Source of the DNA: Pempheris klunzingeri
Taxonomy: Eukaryota; Chordata; Actinopteri; Acropomatiformes; Pempheridae
Assembly: GCF_042242105.1 (NCBI RefSeq)
Contig: NC_092018.1
Span: 26,282,167-26,346,166 of the forward strand
Length of the DNA stretch: 64,000 bases
Reading direction: 5' to 3'
Within the stretch, counting starts at the first letter, position 1; each line of letters begins with the position of its first letter. Made by a program: the position numbers and the translations under genes. The notes under the pieces are model-generated. The model did no database searches, was not told the origin of the DNA, and worked only from the letters and a program-made list of their open reading frames with translations. Below are positions 18,725-30,960 of this stretch, piece by piece.

Positions 18725-20560
18725 CTCACGCACAGGTAGGCTCACTGTTTATTTTCACTTCTTGCACCTAAATGCAGAGTTTAAATCTACTGCTAATCCA
18801 GTTAACAAAATCCCCCGCTGTAAGCTGATGAACCCTCGCATTCAGCATTGCCCAAGCTTTATGTAATTGTCTGCAGAGCTCTATAATGGGATACATAATG
18901 GCAGATGCCCCAGGGGAAATAGTTGGCCTGAGCTGGGGGCATAAACCCACAGTGAAGGTGTTTATATGAGCAAACAAGTGTATTTTGTTCACTAAGATTT
19001 CATGGAGACCTCAAATGGACCCAATTGCAAATACAAAGAGCTGTTGGGTTGCACCTGCTAATAGACCTATGAGATAAGATGATTTTATCATGATTGTTTT
19101 CAGTTTTAAGTGTCCATAAAACCAACCGCCAGAATCTTCAGTAAAATGTTCCCAAATCTACTATCTGCTATTCCCACGAACAAACAAGCCAATAAAGTTT
19201 TTCCTGTTCTGTGTTTATACAACTGCCCTTGTTAACGTATGACAAAAATAAACCGTCCTACATTTATTATTTTTTGGATTTCCCTACTTTACTGTGCTGT
19301 AAGTGAACTTGAAGTTTGTAGCATTTTCTTGTTCATTATAGCAGATAAAGGATGTGAAAATGACAAGTAAAAAGCACCATAGATGAAAAAAAAAGTAATG
19401 TTTTACGTTATGAAATAGAGTGGAGAATAGCACTGAGTAATGAAGTCATGTTATGTCAGCAGAGGCTCAGGTGTTCCCGTCTATGATCACTAACTCAGTT
19501 AAGTAACCGTCATCTACTCCAGTGCTTCAACCTGTAATCCTTGACATAACGTGTCGGAAATTCGCACCACTTGTGTACCAGCTAACGTGTATATGGATGC
19601 CAAAGTGTAGGAACGCCCACTTTACAGACCACTGTGGGCTTAAAGCCTGTTTTGTAGTCTAGCCATTGTTTGCCTTTCTACCCTTGAATGTGTTTTTAAA
19701 GTATTTAACAAGTAGTCCTGAGGAGGTATTTTCATTAACAACAGTAGGTGAGCGTTAAGTAAAGACAAGTAGCATTGCCAGTAAGTCCAGCCAGTATTTT
19801 TAGCTGGCCCTGGCATTGTTGTTGTTCTAATAATAACCTGTGCAGAGGACATTAGGTAAGGCCCCTGTGCTTTGACATCCTGCTCTCAAAACTATGAACC
19901 TGGCATGACATGTTAAAAGTATTAACTCTGTGTCTGTAGTCTGAAAACAAACATTAGGTTTAAATGATCCTGCCATAGACACTCACTGACTGTTACTTAA
20001 CGGGAGGTGAGCTCAGGTTGATCGTCTGGACTTGTGCTATGCCAGGTCACTGACTCCTGGTTATGAACGGGTCACGTTGCAGGACAACATATGAGCAGGT
20101 GATCGCCATCATTCAGTCATGTATCATTCATTTTGAACACCTCCACATCCCCAACTTCCAAGTTTTCAGTTTGCTGCTTTTCTTTGTCTTTTGTGATAAT
20201 GGGCTGAATATCTTTGGGTTTGATCATTTGGTACCATTACTCTTGGCCCCAGGAAATGTTTGTCTGAGCATTTATCACAACTTTATGACATTTTATTGAC
20301 CAAGCAATTTCTCAAGAAAATTATTTATTCAGTTCTTAATCCACGCCAATTGATCTCTATCACACTAAAACTGAAAATAGCAAATAACAATGTGAAATGA
20401 TACACCTGCAATTAATGTTTTTCACTGTCATTAAATGTGCAGCTTCCAGAACTATGTATTAGCTGACTTATTTGCCAAAGGCTCACTGAGCTACATTAGG
20501 TAACCCCCGTCATGTTTTCAAAGCTTGTTTTTCGCGAATAAAAGGACAAAAGAATTAAAA
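18725..20560. other. Intergenic spacer upstream of rbp4l
   Basis: About 1.8 kb of AT-rich DNA upstream of the rbp4l promoter. No coding exon, RNA gene or named repeat is seen. It is a natural place for rbp4l retinal control elements, but no specific site can be supported. Confidence 0.45.
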
Positions 20561-20890
20561 AGGATAATGGTTAGCAGTGTTGCCTCATATCAAGAAGGTT
20601 CCAGGTTTTAACCTGGGGTCTTTCTGTGGAGTTTGCATTTTCTCTCCATCCTTGCGTGGGTTTTCTCCGGGTACTTCGGCTTCCTCCCACAGTCCAGACA
20701 TGCAGATTAGGTGAATAGGTGACTCTAAATTGTCCGTAGGTGTGAGTGTGAATGGTTGTCTGTCTCTATGCGTTGGCCCTGTGATTGACTGGCAACAGAG
20801 TCCAGGGTGTAATCCACCTCTCGCCCAAAGTCAGCTGGGATTGGCTGATTGGTATAGATAATGGATGGATGGATGGATGGATGGATGGAG
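20561..20890 (+). mobile_element. tRNA-derived SINE with RTE-like tail ending in (GGAT)n
   Basis: The left end (ggttagcagtgttgcctcat ... ccaggttttaacc) resembles a degenerate polymerase III A box and B box from a tRNA-like head. The body has the phrases 'gtgggttttctccgggtac', 'tcctcccacagtccagacatg' and 'tgactctaaattgtccgtag', which are very common in fish genomes. The 3' end is a (GGAT)n tract at about 20861-20889, like the tails of fish RTE/Rex3-type LINEs. The copy is diverged and non-coding. The exact family name is uncertain. Confidence 0.75.
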
Positions 20891-21380
20891 TATAAATGTG
20901 ATCAAAAAATGTGTTGGCAAATAGGAAACAACTGTACATGATCTGACAGCAACAAATTAAAAGCATTTGCATTTAACGTAATGACTAATGTGAACAAAAC
21001 TCTGGTTTACAAAATGATTTGTTATTACTTTAATGTAACATCGGTCATACCTGCGCTGTAACAGTGACTAAAGGAGAACACAGGAGAACCAAAGGTAAAC
21101 AAAGACAAAGACTGCAGTAATCATGTAATTCTGTATTTATGACATTACTTCATTACAAACATGAACTTAATAACTTATGGGTGCAGTATTACAAAGCTGA
21201 GTTCCATGTAACTAACTTAAAATCACTGTGTGGTCCAGAGAAGTATTAAAGGTAACAGTGAATGCATCCACAACACGGGAGGGTTTGACTAGTTTTGACC
21301 GGACTTTGCCATTGGTCCTCCAGAAAAAGGAGACAGAGGTTGGAAATTGCACATGGACGTCCTGACACAGCACGCCAGCT
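20891..21380 (-). other. atp5me: atp5me 3' flank / UTR
   Basis: Non-coding sequence downstream of the atp5me stop at 21381-21383. No canonical AATAAA is clear on the minus strand close to the stop; an ATTAAA variant (TTTAAT on plus, near 21030) is possible. Nothing else is recognised. Confidence 0.35.
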
Positions 21381-22925
21381 TTACTTCAGAATGGTATCTT
21401 CATTTGCTGCGAGGAGAGAGTAAAGTAAGTGAGATCAGTACGTTTGGGACCAAGAATAGCAATGCTTTACAGTGAATGACTATGCTCCTACTTTTTGTGC
21501 ACTTGTAACAGCAACACAACATCAAGTTGATGTATTACACAAACATTTATATAGTATTTCTATCAATGTGTCCATTCCCTGGAATCTGTGGAGCACGCAG
21601 ATGTATGCGTTGGAATCACTGGAGATGAGGCTACCTTCTGCTAGCTGCTTGGCAATGCGCTCCTGCTCCTCGCGAGCCTTTTTCTCTTCCTCCTCGATCC
21701 TCCTCTCCTCAGCTGCGATAGGCTTCAGGTTTTCTGTGCAAATAAGAAACACAGGCAGGAATTTATCTTTCAACTATTAGCCTTTTAAATGGCCTTTATC
21801 CAGTCAATAGGGTTTGTAAACTGATTAGTCAAATTAATAATGTTGTGTTTTGCTAAAAAGGCTTGGGTTTTAAACATACTGTTTTGAGTGGGAAATGTTC
21901 TCCCCAGTTCAGTTCTGCAGATTACTGTTATATCCAGAGGGTTTATCTCAGTGCGTGGTGACTTAAAGGAAGAACTCACCGTATCTCTTTTTGCCATAGA
22001 TGATGCCGGCAATCAAAGCTGAATACCTTGCTGTCTGTAAAGTTGAAAACAATGCAAATCAATACCAGTCGTGCTATCTTTTACAGCTGCACCTGCTCTA
22101 TGCTAAAGACTAATCTAGAGTACCCAGGTCTCTTTAATTCAGAGGTTCTAAACACACAAAACTTATTTAGCATCGCCTACAATAATGTCGCTGCGCTCAC
22201 GGAACTCCATATAATACCACATGAGTGTTTTCCTAACTTGATGATGGGCACAAAGTACACATCTAAAAGAATTCAATTGAACGCGTTTACAGAGTACTTA
22301 GGTTAGTCATTAATTCGGCTAAAATAGAATCCACCATGGAGCATTATTTTCATTAAAATGTGTACTTTCCAAGTATCATCATTATACTGATCGCAATCTG
22401 TCACCAGAAGTGAACAACAGAGGGCGACAGTTTGAATCTAAGGTCTGAGTGACAGTCGAGATAATTTTAAAACAGCAGATAAACTTGAAACACATACAAT
22501 GAGTGTGATATTGTTCATACAGTACTCTCTATTGGATTTCTATCTATTATGTTTATATGCACAAATATTTATCTTATTGACAAGCACCCGTTTAAATAGG
22601 GACAGCTTTAAACAGTGATTGGCTTTAACTGTTAGCATGTCCCATCTATACATCTAACAGTACTGTTACACCATAACACTCACCACATGCATTGTTGACA
22701 CATTACTCGCTTGGTCTTGGTTTAACTTGGCACACTTTAATACCGTAGCACAGTTATTGGCTCTTAGCTAGCATGCTTCCTAGCTAACAGTTAGCATGCT
22801 AGCGTTTAGCACCTGAAATACGGTTGCAAAGGTCACTTTTCCGTAAAAAAAGGATAACTTTCTTTCCCAATATGTACTGCAAAACAAACCTTAATCAAGG
22901 GCGACACAGCAACTGGAGGAGCCAT
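21381..22925 (-). CDS. atp5me: ATP synthase membrane subunit e, mitochondrial
   Basis: Subunit e is a small inner-membrane component of the F1Fo ATP synthase needed for dimer formation and cristae shape. Four minus-strand exons: 22925-22890, 22034-21980, 21733-21635 and 21406-21381. Phases agree and give 71 residues plus TAA. The N-terminus reads MAPPVAVSPLIK. It is followed by a hydrophobic segment (about residues 14-27, with the GxxxG-type stretch of this family), then KRYENLKP and a long charged helix rich in Glu, Lys and Arg that ends in DTILK. Length and pattern match vertebrate subunit e (about 69-71 residues). No cleavable presequence is expected. The last exon encodes only eight residues. 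In human, ATP5ME lies in the same 4p16.3 region as IDUA, so the idua-atp5me proximity here looks ancestral. Confidence 0.95.
22767..22803. repeat. Inverted repeat of 11 bases in atp5me intron 1
   Basis: gctagcatgct at 22767-22777 is the exact reverse complement of agcatgctagc at 22793-22803, with a 15-base spacer. It lies about 90-120 bases inside intron 1 of atp5me. It could be a small hairpin or a paired binding site; function unknown. Confidence 0.7.
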
Positions 22926-24184
22926 CGTTTTCCTGCAGGCTAACAGCTAGCACCAGAGGTCACTTTACCACCGCAGAGGACTGTGGGACAGATACTTGTT
23001 CTACTGCAGCTGGTGTGCTCACTGGTCCACTGCTGCCACCTGCTGGTGTAATGTATTAATGCAGATGCTATTTATATAATGACAAATAATTTAGAAATAT
23101 GAAATTAATATTTAGATTTTCTTTAAGACACTTAGCTGCAAAAGTCTCCCATGGAAAAAATCTATTATCCAATTAGAACCGTCACTGTCTCCTTCCACAG
23201 TCACATAGGCACTGTATGTCCTGTTGCATTAATAAAGCCACTGGGACTGGAGATCTATGGTATGATCTATGATCTATCTATCTTCCATAATAAATCTACA
23301 TTCATGATCCACTGAGAAACCTGATAAATGCAAAGGTCCACAACATTGTCACCTCACACACTCTGAGTGCATTAGGTATACCTGTCTAAATGGTACATAC
23401 ACCTATACATTTAACAGGATTATCATATTCTGTTTTTATTGTCATTGTGTCTTTTTGGACTCTGTAGTTTGTTATGGTGTCATATCTCACTGGTCACTTA
23501 CTTCACTTTGTCTTCTCCTTCAGCCAGAATTTATACCTGTCAGCTTCATCAAATGTTTGTTAGCAAATTACTGACATTCAACCATCATCAGCATATCCTA
23601 ATAGACAAAATCTTTTATTTGGTATATCAACTTATGGCACATCAAATTACCGGAGTCCCACACTAAAGCTTTACCTTCATGGTGATGTGTTTTACTCTTT
23701 TCACCATTTATAAATATTAGTAACTCTAACTAACTCCACTAACTGGATGTTGTTGGATGTAAGCCTGCATCACTGTATGAAAACTGTGTTCTCACGTGTT
23801 AATATTAGTTTCTTAATGATTTGTAATGTGCTTAGAACATTTGTAATTAATCAATTTAATTATTATTAATTAATAGCCTAATTATAGCCCATTTATAAAA
23901 CCGTTATAAGGGTAGTCTTTAAAGTGGTACCATTATTTCTTGTTGTCAGAGTTATGTCTGTGCTAAAATTGCCTGCAGTTACAAAATGCTGAATATCTTA
24001 ATATTAAGTTGTTCCTTCACTATCATAGCAATACCAGTTATCAGTGAAATAACACCTTGCACCATATTACACACCATGAAAAGGTTTTGTGCCATCCAGA
24101 GGAGGTCAGTAGAGATGTGTGCAGGTGAACAGGTCTCTACAGTATTCAGTCAATGAGGACAGTGCTTTCATGAGCAGAACAGTG
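22926..24184. other. Intergenic region: atp5me 5' flank to kcnv2 3' end
   Basis: The first about 120 bases (22926-23045) are GC-richer and must contain the atp5me promoter and 5' UTR; no TATA box is seen. The rest is AT-rich with no recognisable exon, RNA or repeat family. The two genes run the same way, so this spacer separates the kcnv2 3' end from the atp5me promoter. Confidence 0.5.
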
Positions 24185-24810
24185 TTTATTGAAATACAGA
24201 GAGTTGTATGCATTGCGGGGAACTCATACTGCATTCTTTATAGGCGGAACTATTGAACATTGCAAACACATGAAAAGCAGCGTCAGTCCTTGAAGGTTTA
24301 GCACACTTTTAAAGCCCCAGCATATCTCCTATGTGAGCATGAAGATCTAAAATATTGCAGCTGTATTTAGAGAAACTGGAGAGAGAAACTAACATTTGTT
24401 ACTCAGATCTATGCAGAATCCCCATTTTTCTGTATTTCTGATTTTCAAATTTCTTTTCAGTCATAGCGTATATATGGAGTGTTTCTTTTTATGCGTCTGA
24501 CAAAAGCAAATATTTTGAGAGAGTCAGTAATTTTCTCTTTATCATTCTCCCCATTTGATATGACAAAAAAACGAAAAAACGACAACCCTGAACTTGGGCC
24601 CATTTCACCACTGAGTGGCTCAGAGAGGGTGTAGATGGCCATGTGCTTGTGTGATCCCTCACTGGCTTCCCAACCAAAAGCTCCCAGTCCTCTGGAATGC
24701 AGATGTGGGATTGAACCCACGTTTTTTTTGTCCCTGCTCCATCAACTTGTCCATCACGTACAGTTTTGCAGTCCAGCAAATTATGTCTTCATAAAAAGTC
24801 ACATAAGAAA
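24185..24810 (-). other. kcnv2: kcnv2 3' untranslated region
   Basis: The minus strand carries AATAAA (TTTATT at 24185-24190 on plus) about 620 bases downstream of the kcnv2 stop codon. No other feature is seen. Confidence 0.5.
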
Positions 24811-27647
24811 TCAGTCTACCTCACAATGCTGGCTGCCAAAGCAATGGTTGAGCTTGGTTGCTGTCCTACTGGTAAGTCTCAGCTTCCCTCGTTTCGTCGA
24901 GGAGGCTGTGTACTGATTGGACTTGAGTTTAGAGTAATAGTCTGAGAACTTGTTGAACAGGATGGATATGGGCAGGCCGTTGAGGATGATTCCGAAAGCG
25001 ATGCAGACGAAAGCGAACATGCGACCCAGTATGGTTTCTGGATAGACGTCTCCGTAGCCCACAGTGGAGATGCTGACCTGTAGGGCAGTGAGGAAAGCAG
25101 TCAGTGGTGATGGAGAAACTTGATCTAAGCAGCACTGATGGAAAAAACAGATGGGGGCAGGACCTGAACTGGAAATATTGACAATACAAAACACATATTT
25201 ACCAGGGCAACCCCAACAATATCACTCTTAGCTCAGTGACACAGATAAGAATTAAAAGTTAATACAAGACTCAGCAAAAGTCTGCTTTCTGTCACTGTAA
25301 AGTTAACTGTATGTAACATGTTACTCAGATTTGGGATTAACAGAAAAAACAACTATTAAAGGCTTTTAAGGTCTGAAGCCTCTCAAGTGGAATATAAGTC
25401 TATGTCAGTATTACATGTCCTATCAGGGAGTTATGTATCAAGGCCTCAGTATGTCCCACTGAATGTGGGAATGTGAATGTGAATTGTAGGTCGTCCTAAT
25501 GATAGAAATGAAAATGATCAGTTATGTTCACATCATTGCATCAATACAACCAAACCCGAGAGAAGCAATTGGTTGCTCAATGGTTCAAATGGTTCCAAAT
25601 GTAAAACAAGTGGGTAAAGTCATTATCTAACTGTATTTTCTGGACTGCACCTAAGATCGCATTTCTAAAATTCCAAAAAATTATTATTAATTATTAAATA
25701 TATTTGTGAGGTGCTCTTTCAACAGCTGCAACAAAATTGACGCAGAAGTCAATGTTTCCAGGACTTAAAGATGGCACACACATCTTCTGCTTCTGCTCAT
25801 ATAAAAACACAGCTCCCTTCACTATAACCATGAGGATTATCATTTCCCTCTCCCTGGATTATGGAGATAAGATTCTACCACTCAGACAAACAGGCAGGGC
25901 GGTGATCTGTTAACGGGTCCATTTAGGGCAACAGGCAGACTCAGTGAATGAAGGTCTGTGTTGACAGTTTAACTCAGGTAGGCATTGACCTGCAGTGACC
26001 ACCGGTAACCCAGTGACCACACCTGCCACACAGACCACAAATACCAAATCTGACCTCATTGTGTGTTGTAATGCTGGAGAATAATCTAAAATCATTCTAC
26101 AGTTTACTCCACATCCAGGAGCTATGCCAACACTGAAGTAATTCAACTAATTTAACTACATATGTAGGTTACATAGCTTTGTTATTCAGGTTTTATTTTT
26201 TAGACTTGAGTGCTTTCCATATTCCCTGTTCTGTTTTTAAGGTTGCTTTGTCACCTGTGCTGTTTCTCTTGGTCTTAATTCAGACTATTAAATTGGACAA
26301 AGATGTACTCACAGCTGCCCACCACCAAGCATGAGGAATGCTGGTGAAGTTTGTTTGCGGCATGTCGTGCTCCACAGTGTAAACCATGGCGGAGAAGCTG
26401 AAGATGCCCATGGCGATGAAGAGGAAGAGGCAGCCCACTTGCTGGTAGCACTGACGCAGGGTGAAGCCAAACGCCCGCAGGCCCGTGGAGTGTCGCGCCA
26501 GCTTCAAGATACGAAAGATTCGCATCAGTCTCATGATTCGCAACACTTGGCCCAGCTTTCCCACCTGCCCCACTGCCTGCATGTCCGCCTCGTGCTTCTT
26601 GTAGTTTTCATGGTTGTCAAAGATCTCCAGGATGGCCTGCAGATACTGAGGCAGGATGGCGATCAAGTCCACGCAGTTTAGCACACTCCTGCTGAAGGAC
26701 TTGAGGTCAGGAGTGGACACCAGGCGGAGGAGAAACTCCATGGTGAAGAAGGCGATGCACGTGGACTCCACATACTCCCAGTACGTCTTACCACTGAGCT
26801 GACCTGAGGCAGTCCTGTACTGCATCTCCTCCACCGTGTTGAGGGTCATGGCCACAAGGGAGATCAGGACAAACAGACTGGAGGCCACCGCCATCACCTT
26901 GGCCTTGACAGACGAGAACGGCTTCTCCATCAAGTTCCAGATGGTTCGGCGAATCTGGCCCATGAACATGTCGTGAAAGAGCTCCTCATTCTCCTCAATC
27001 TCCACCTCTGCCTCCAGCTCCCTCTGGATCTTCAGCTGCTCGTTCAGCTCGTCCTGCCTCTCCTCGAAGGAGATGCGGCAGCAGCGGTGGGTGTTCTTGA
27101 TCCTCACACCCCAGTAGTTGATCTCTTCCAGGAAGTTGCGGGGACACAACTCGTCCTTGATCCACAGCACGCCAGTCCTGTAAAAGTTGAAGATGCTGTG
27201 GAAGACATCTGGGTCCCTGTCAAAGAAGTACTCATTGTTGGTCACAGTGTAGTCATCGCACAGGTCCAGCTTCATGTTGTGGTCCGTGTAGGTGGCCAGG
27301 CGTCCTATTCTGGTCTTGGGGTACTTGGCAGCCATCTTATAGGCTATCTGGTATGGTTTTCCTCCTACATTGATGTTGATCATGTAGTTCTTCTTGGAGG
27401 GTGAAAACTGCTTGGAGAAGCCATACAGAACATTGTCATCCTCCTCATCCTCATACTCCGCATAAATGTCGTAGATGTCCCTGCTCAGCTCTTGCATGGA
27501 GTTCCATGTCTTCACCAGGCTTTCCTTGGCTAGTGGATAAGCAATCTCCGAGGGTCTTCTGTTAATGTCTGAATCGGTGACTTTGTAGTTGGGGAAGAGA
27601 CTCTGCCTCCTCTTCCACAAGCTGGCCATCTTGCCAGGGCTCCCCAT
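24811..27647 (-). CDS. kcnv2: Voltage-gated potassium channel modifier subunit Kv8.2
   Basis: Kv8.2 is a silent subunit that co-assembles with Kv2 channels in photoreceptor inner segments; human KCNV2 loss causes cone dystrophy with supernormal rod response. Two coding exons on the minus strand: 27647-26313 and 25077-24811, joined in phase 0, give 533 residues plus TGA. Domains in order: acidic N-terminus; T1 tetramerisation domain, about 89-190 ([17 protein letters not shown]); S1, about 250-270; S2, about 293-310; S3, about 321-337; S4, about 366-386 ([17 protein letters not shown]); S5, about 402-423; selectivity filter STVGYGD, about 449-455; S6 with NGLPISIL in place of the Kv PxP hinge, then FSDYYSKLK. 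These are Kv8.2 hallmarks. The exon break just before the filter matches the family. ATG at 27645 is used; an in-frame Met at residue 7 is possible. Fish have kcnv2a and kcnv2b; which this is cannot be decided. Confidence 0.96.
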
Positions 27648-30600
27648 GTCGATCCCCCCGGCCTACGCAGCAGACAGAGCGCTCAGATCCGCCAGCATTA
27701 CTGCTGTCTAATACCCCCTTCACCTAAGCGTGGAGGACAAGAGCAGGATGCCTCATGGCCCCATTAATGTTGCTGACTGAGAGGATCCGCGTGCTTACAG
27801 CACATCTAAATACCATTATCCCCTGCTGAGCTGCCTGGCTGACATGACGTTGGCTGTGTGGCATATCTCAACAAATGCCCATCATGAATTCACCCTCTCT
27901 GAGTCTAGAAATTTCACATATGAGCTTACAGTTATTACAGATCATTTCGGGTGATTAAAGACAAGAATAAACAACAATCAGTGTTGTTTTCCTCTCATTT
28001 ATGTATGAATACATAGGCCTGTGCCATGCATTAATCTTCATGCAATCCCTACAGATTACTCAAGGAAGTCATATTGGAAAGCTATAATTGGAAAACACCA
28101 TTGCATGTTTTGTTTCTTTTACGTTATTTGAGGTTAACTGCGCTACAAACATCCTTTGGGATGAGTTTCTTTGTAGATATATTCTAAAATATTATAATTT
28201 TTTTTACTTTAGGTTGTCTTTTTCAAAATGTACAATACATTTTATTTCGGTTATTATCATGCAACTGTGTAAGATTCCTGCATTGAATGGGAACAAAGGA
28301 AGGCTAGTGGAGACATAAAAGAGGATAAGGGCTTTAAGCATTAGTCTACTTCCTGATTGGGAGGGGGTGTCAGAACCTGAAGTGAGTCAAGGCCACAGAC
28401 TCTGGGAAGTAATCCTTTGCTTTGTTATTGATGTACCAATAGGGTTGTGGCTTGTCATTTAACGTTAAACTTTCTGTTAACTAACAGGCAGTGATTTAAC
28501 CAGGTGGAACTGTCTAAGACACAGAGAAGTATCCAACATATGTTTGCATGCGATTGAAGCCTCTTATTGGACATCAGATTATTATCCCGATGATTAACGG
28601 TGCCACCTGACCAGGGATGAAGCTCTGCAAACGCCACTGCTGATGACATTGTGAACCATGCAGTATATCAACCTTTATTTACCTTCCAGGTGCCAGCCAC
28701 CGCTGACCAGTTAAAACAATTAAGGATTTAAGTTGACAAAGCAGTGACATTTAAATAGAGCTGCCAGACTTAAGATAGTCTTGTTAGTGTTGTGCGAGCA
28801 AGCAGTGAATCGGATTTGTCGTGCAAACCACAGGATCACAAGGGGACAGAGGGAAACGTAAATATTCATGATAAGATATACTGAATAATATGCAGCAGAT
28901 ATAAAGCTTCCTGGCCACTTATTTGCCCTTGAAAGCGAGACTGTGTCACTGTTGAAGGAGAAAATAATACAGTTCTACTCTTGAATAAAATGCTCAACTC
29001 AGTGCACCGTTAGCTAATGCAGCAAACATTGAACATGTAATGAATAGATATTTCAATGGTTTTATCATAGTGTTCAGCAAATCTGAAATACTCTTGATTT
29101 AGATTCTAACTGATGATGTGATAACTGACACATGATGCCTTAAATATAATGACATATTATCTATAATGGGTCAAAAACTAGTAGACTACTGGGCAAGCAG
29201 ATTTAACTTGGTATTCACCCTGTCTGTCCGTGTTGATAGATGTAAAGAGGCTTGAACAATACAGGGGGGCAACAATAATCAGCCACCCCTGCAGTGCAGT
29301 GAGTCTATATAAGTCTTACTCCAGTTATCATTATGCAGGAGAAAGAAGTACATTTATATTTTGAAGAAACGTTTGTTTCCTTATTGATCCAGTGGTCTTC
29401 CAGGGAGAAGGATTAGGATGCAAGGCAAAGCATTAATGGATGCCTCCATACTTGCATTTCACCAGGAAGGGATTAATATCATCTGCTCTCAATGTCCGCG
29501 GTTTCCTAGCAGTCACTACTGTCCGCAAGATTTACGGATCAAATATAGTAAAGTCCCCTCAAAGCTGCTTAGTAAAACAAGAATGCAGGTTTATAATCCC
29601 TCGTGTAGGTTTATAAAGCCTCCTGTTGCATACATTCTTTACACACTTTACACTGCTGTTAACATGTGGAAAATCCAAACACGGATTGCTCAGTAACAAC
29701 AAATGCTCACATTTAACCTGATCCTTGCTGATGTAAATACACACACACACAGGGTCAGCTTAGAATGAGGAGACAATGGGCATTTTGATTGTGTTTTTTC
29801 TCAACATACTGTCTTTAAAATCGACATCGACATCATCAACGTCTTCAGAATTGCAAGTGCAAACTCCGCAAGAGTTTACACCACATAGCACTACACCATA
29901 AACTTGTTAAACTTGTACAATCAGGTATAGTACAGAAAATTAGAGTTTTAGCAAGAACTTTGGTTTTATGAAGCAAGAACTTGTGTGCTGGATGATAGTA
30001 AAGAAGCATGTTTGTAATAGAACCCTGCTTTCTATCCTGAATGCCAAGATCATTGATGACTGCTTAACATTTCTTTCTGTCTGCCTGTTCAGGAGTCGCA
30101 TCTGTGGGCTCAGTTTGACAGCATGTGTCACTATGATATGTATATTAAATACTTTTGAATGTGTGATACTGCAGAAAGATTTGCTAATCTGAATATAGGG
30201 TTTAACTGTTTGAGACTACATGCTCAGGTTTGGTAAATGTGTGTTATATTTTGGAGGACGTCAGTGGGAAGTTATCTGTTGTGATGGACCAACGAATGAG
30301 AGACAGAGTAGCATCTGCTCTCTCCAGCAGATGGTGATATGACCTACACTGCAAAGAGATCATCCAAACCTGTCACAGTTTACGCTCTCTACTGACTGTA
30401 CTGTGTGATGCTTCAAAGTCACTGTAATGTTGCTGAGCTGGACAAGTAACTCCACTTTCTTCCCACTGACGCCCCAATAGAAGTGTTAAGAATATGACTC
30501 AGGTGACTTGGTGCCAAGTGTTTCGCTACAGTTTGCAGTAAAAGTTGAAAGCAAAGTAAAAATGAGTCCCACTGTAAATCAACCTGTTGAATGCCATGTT

Positions 30601-30870
30601 TGCTATATGCTGCATCAACAACAGTCCATTAGAATTATGGCTTTTACACAGCAGTACTATAGTATAATGGCTAAAACATACAATCTCAGATACATCGGAG
30701 GGAGCACAGGAGGGGCTGGCACAGATCTGATGTACAGAGTTATGGTTATTACAAAGCATTTTTGGAAAATCTCATCATGTGAACTTTGAGGCCTTTAAAA
30801 GATGTAATTGTCACCAACAATAGGCCTTTTTTTAAAGAACACATTCTTACATGTCGCAGTAAGATGTTGG
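27648..30870. other. kcnv2 upstream region
   Basis: AT-rich non-coding DNA upstream of kcnv2. The first about 150 bases hold a TGCTGACTGA motif at 27771-27780, which fits an NRL/MARE half-site, but this is weak evidence. There are no recognisable exons or RNA genes. The kcnv2 5' UTR and promoter must lie near 27650-27900. Confidence 0.4.
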
Positions 30871-30960
30871 GTGTAATTAATAACAAATGAATGATGGCTG
30901 AATTCCATGTGGCTGCTTCAGTTTCAAGGTCGTGGTGCATAACGGCTCACTGGGACACTT
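30871..30960 (+). repeat. Dispersed repeat, copy A
   Basis: This segment aligns over its length, with one internal gap, to 31761-31866: both read gtgtaa-t-aata-aaatga, then ggctgaa-t-ccat, gctgc-tca, tttca-ggtc and cactggga. Same orientation as copy B, 0.9 kb away. Confidence 0.6.

Noticed and set aside
26331-27404. Two long plus-strand ORFs (116 and 143 codons) opposite kcnv2
   Set aside because: They are antisense shadows of the conserved Kv8.2 exon, with no recognisable protein pattern.
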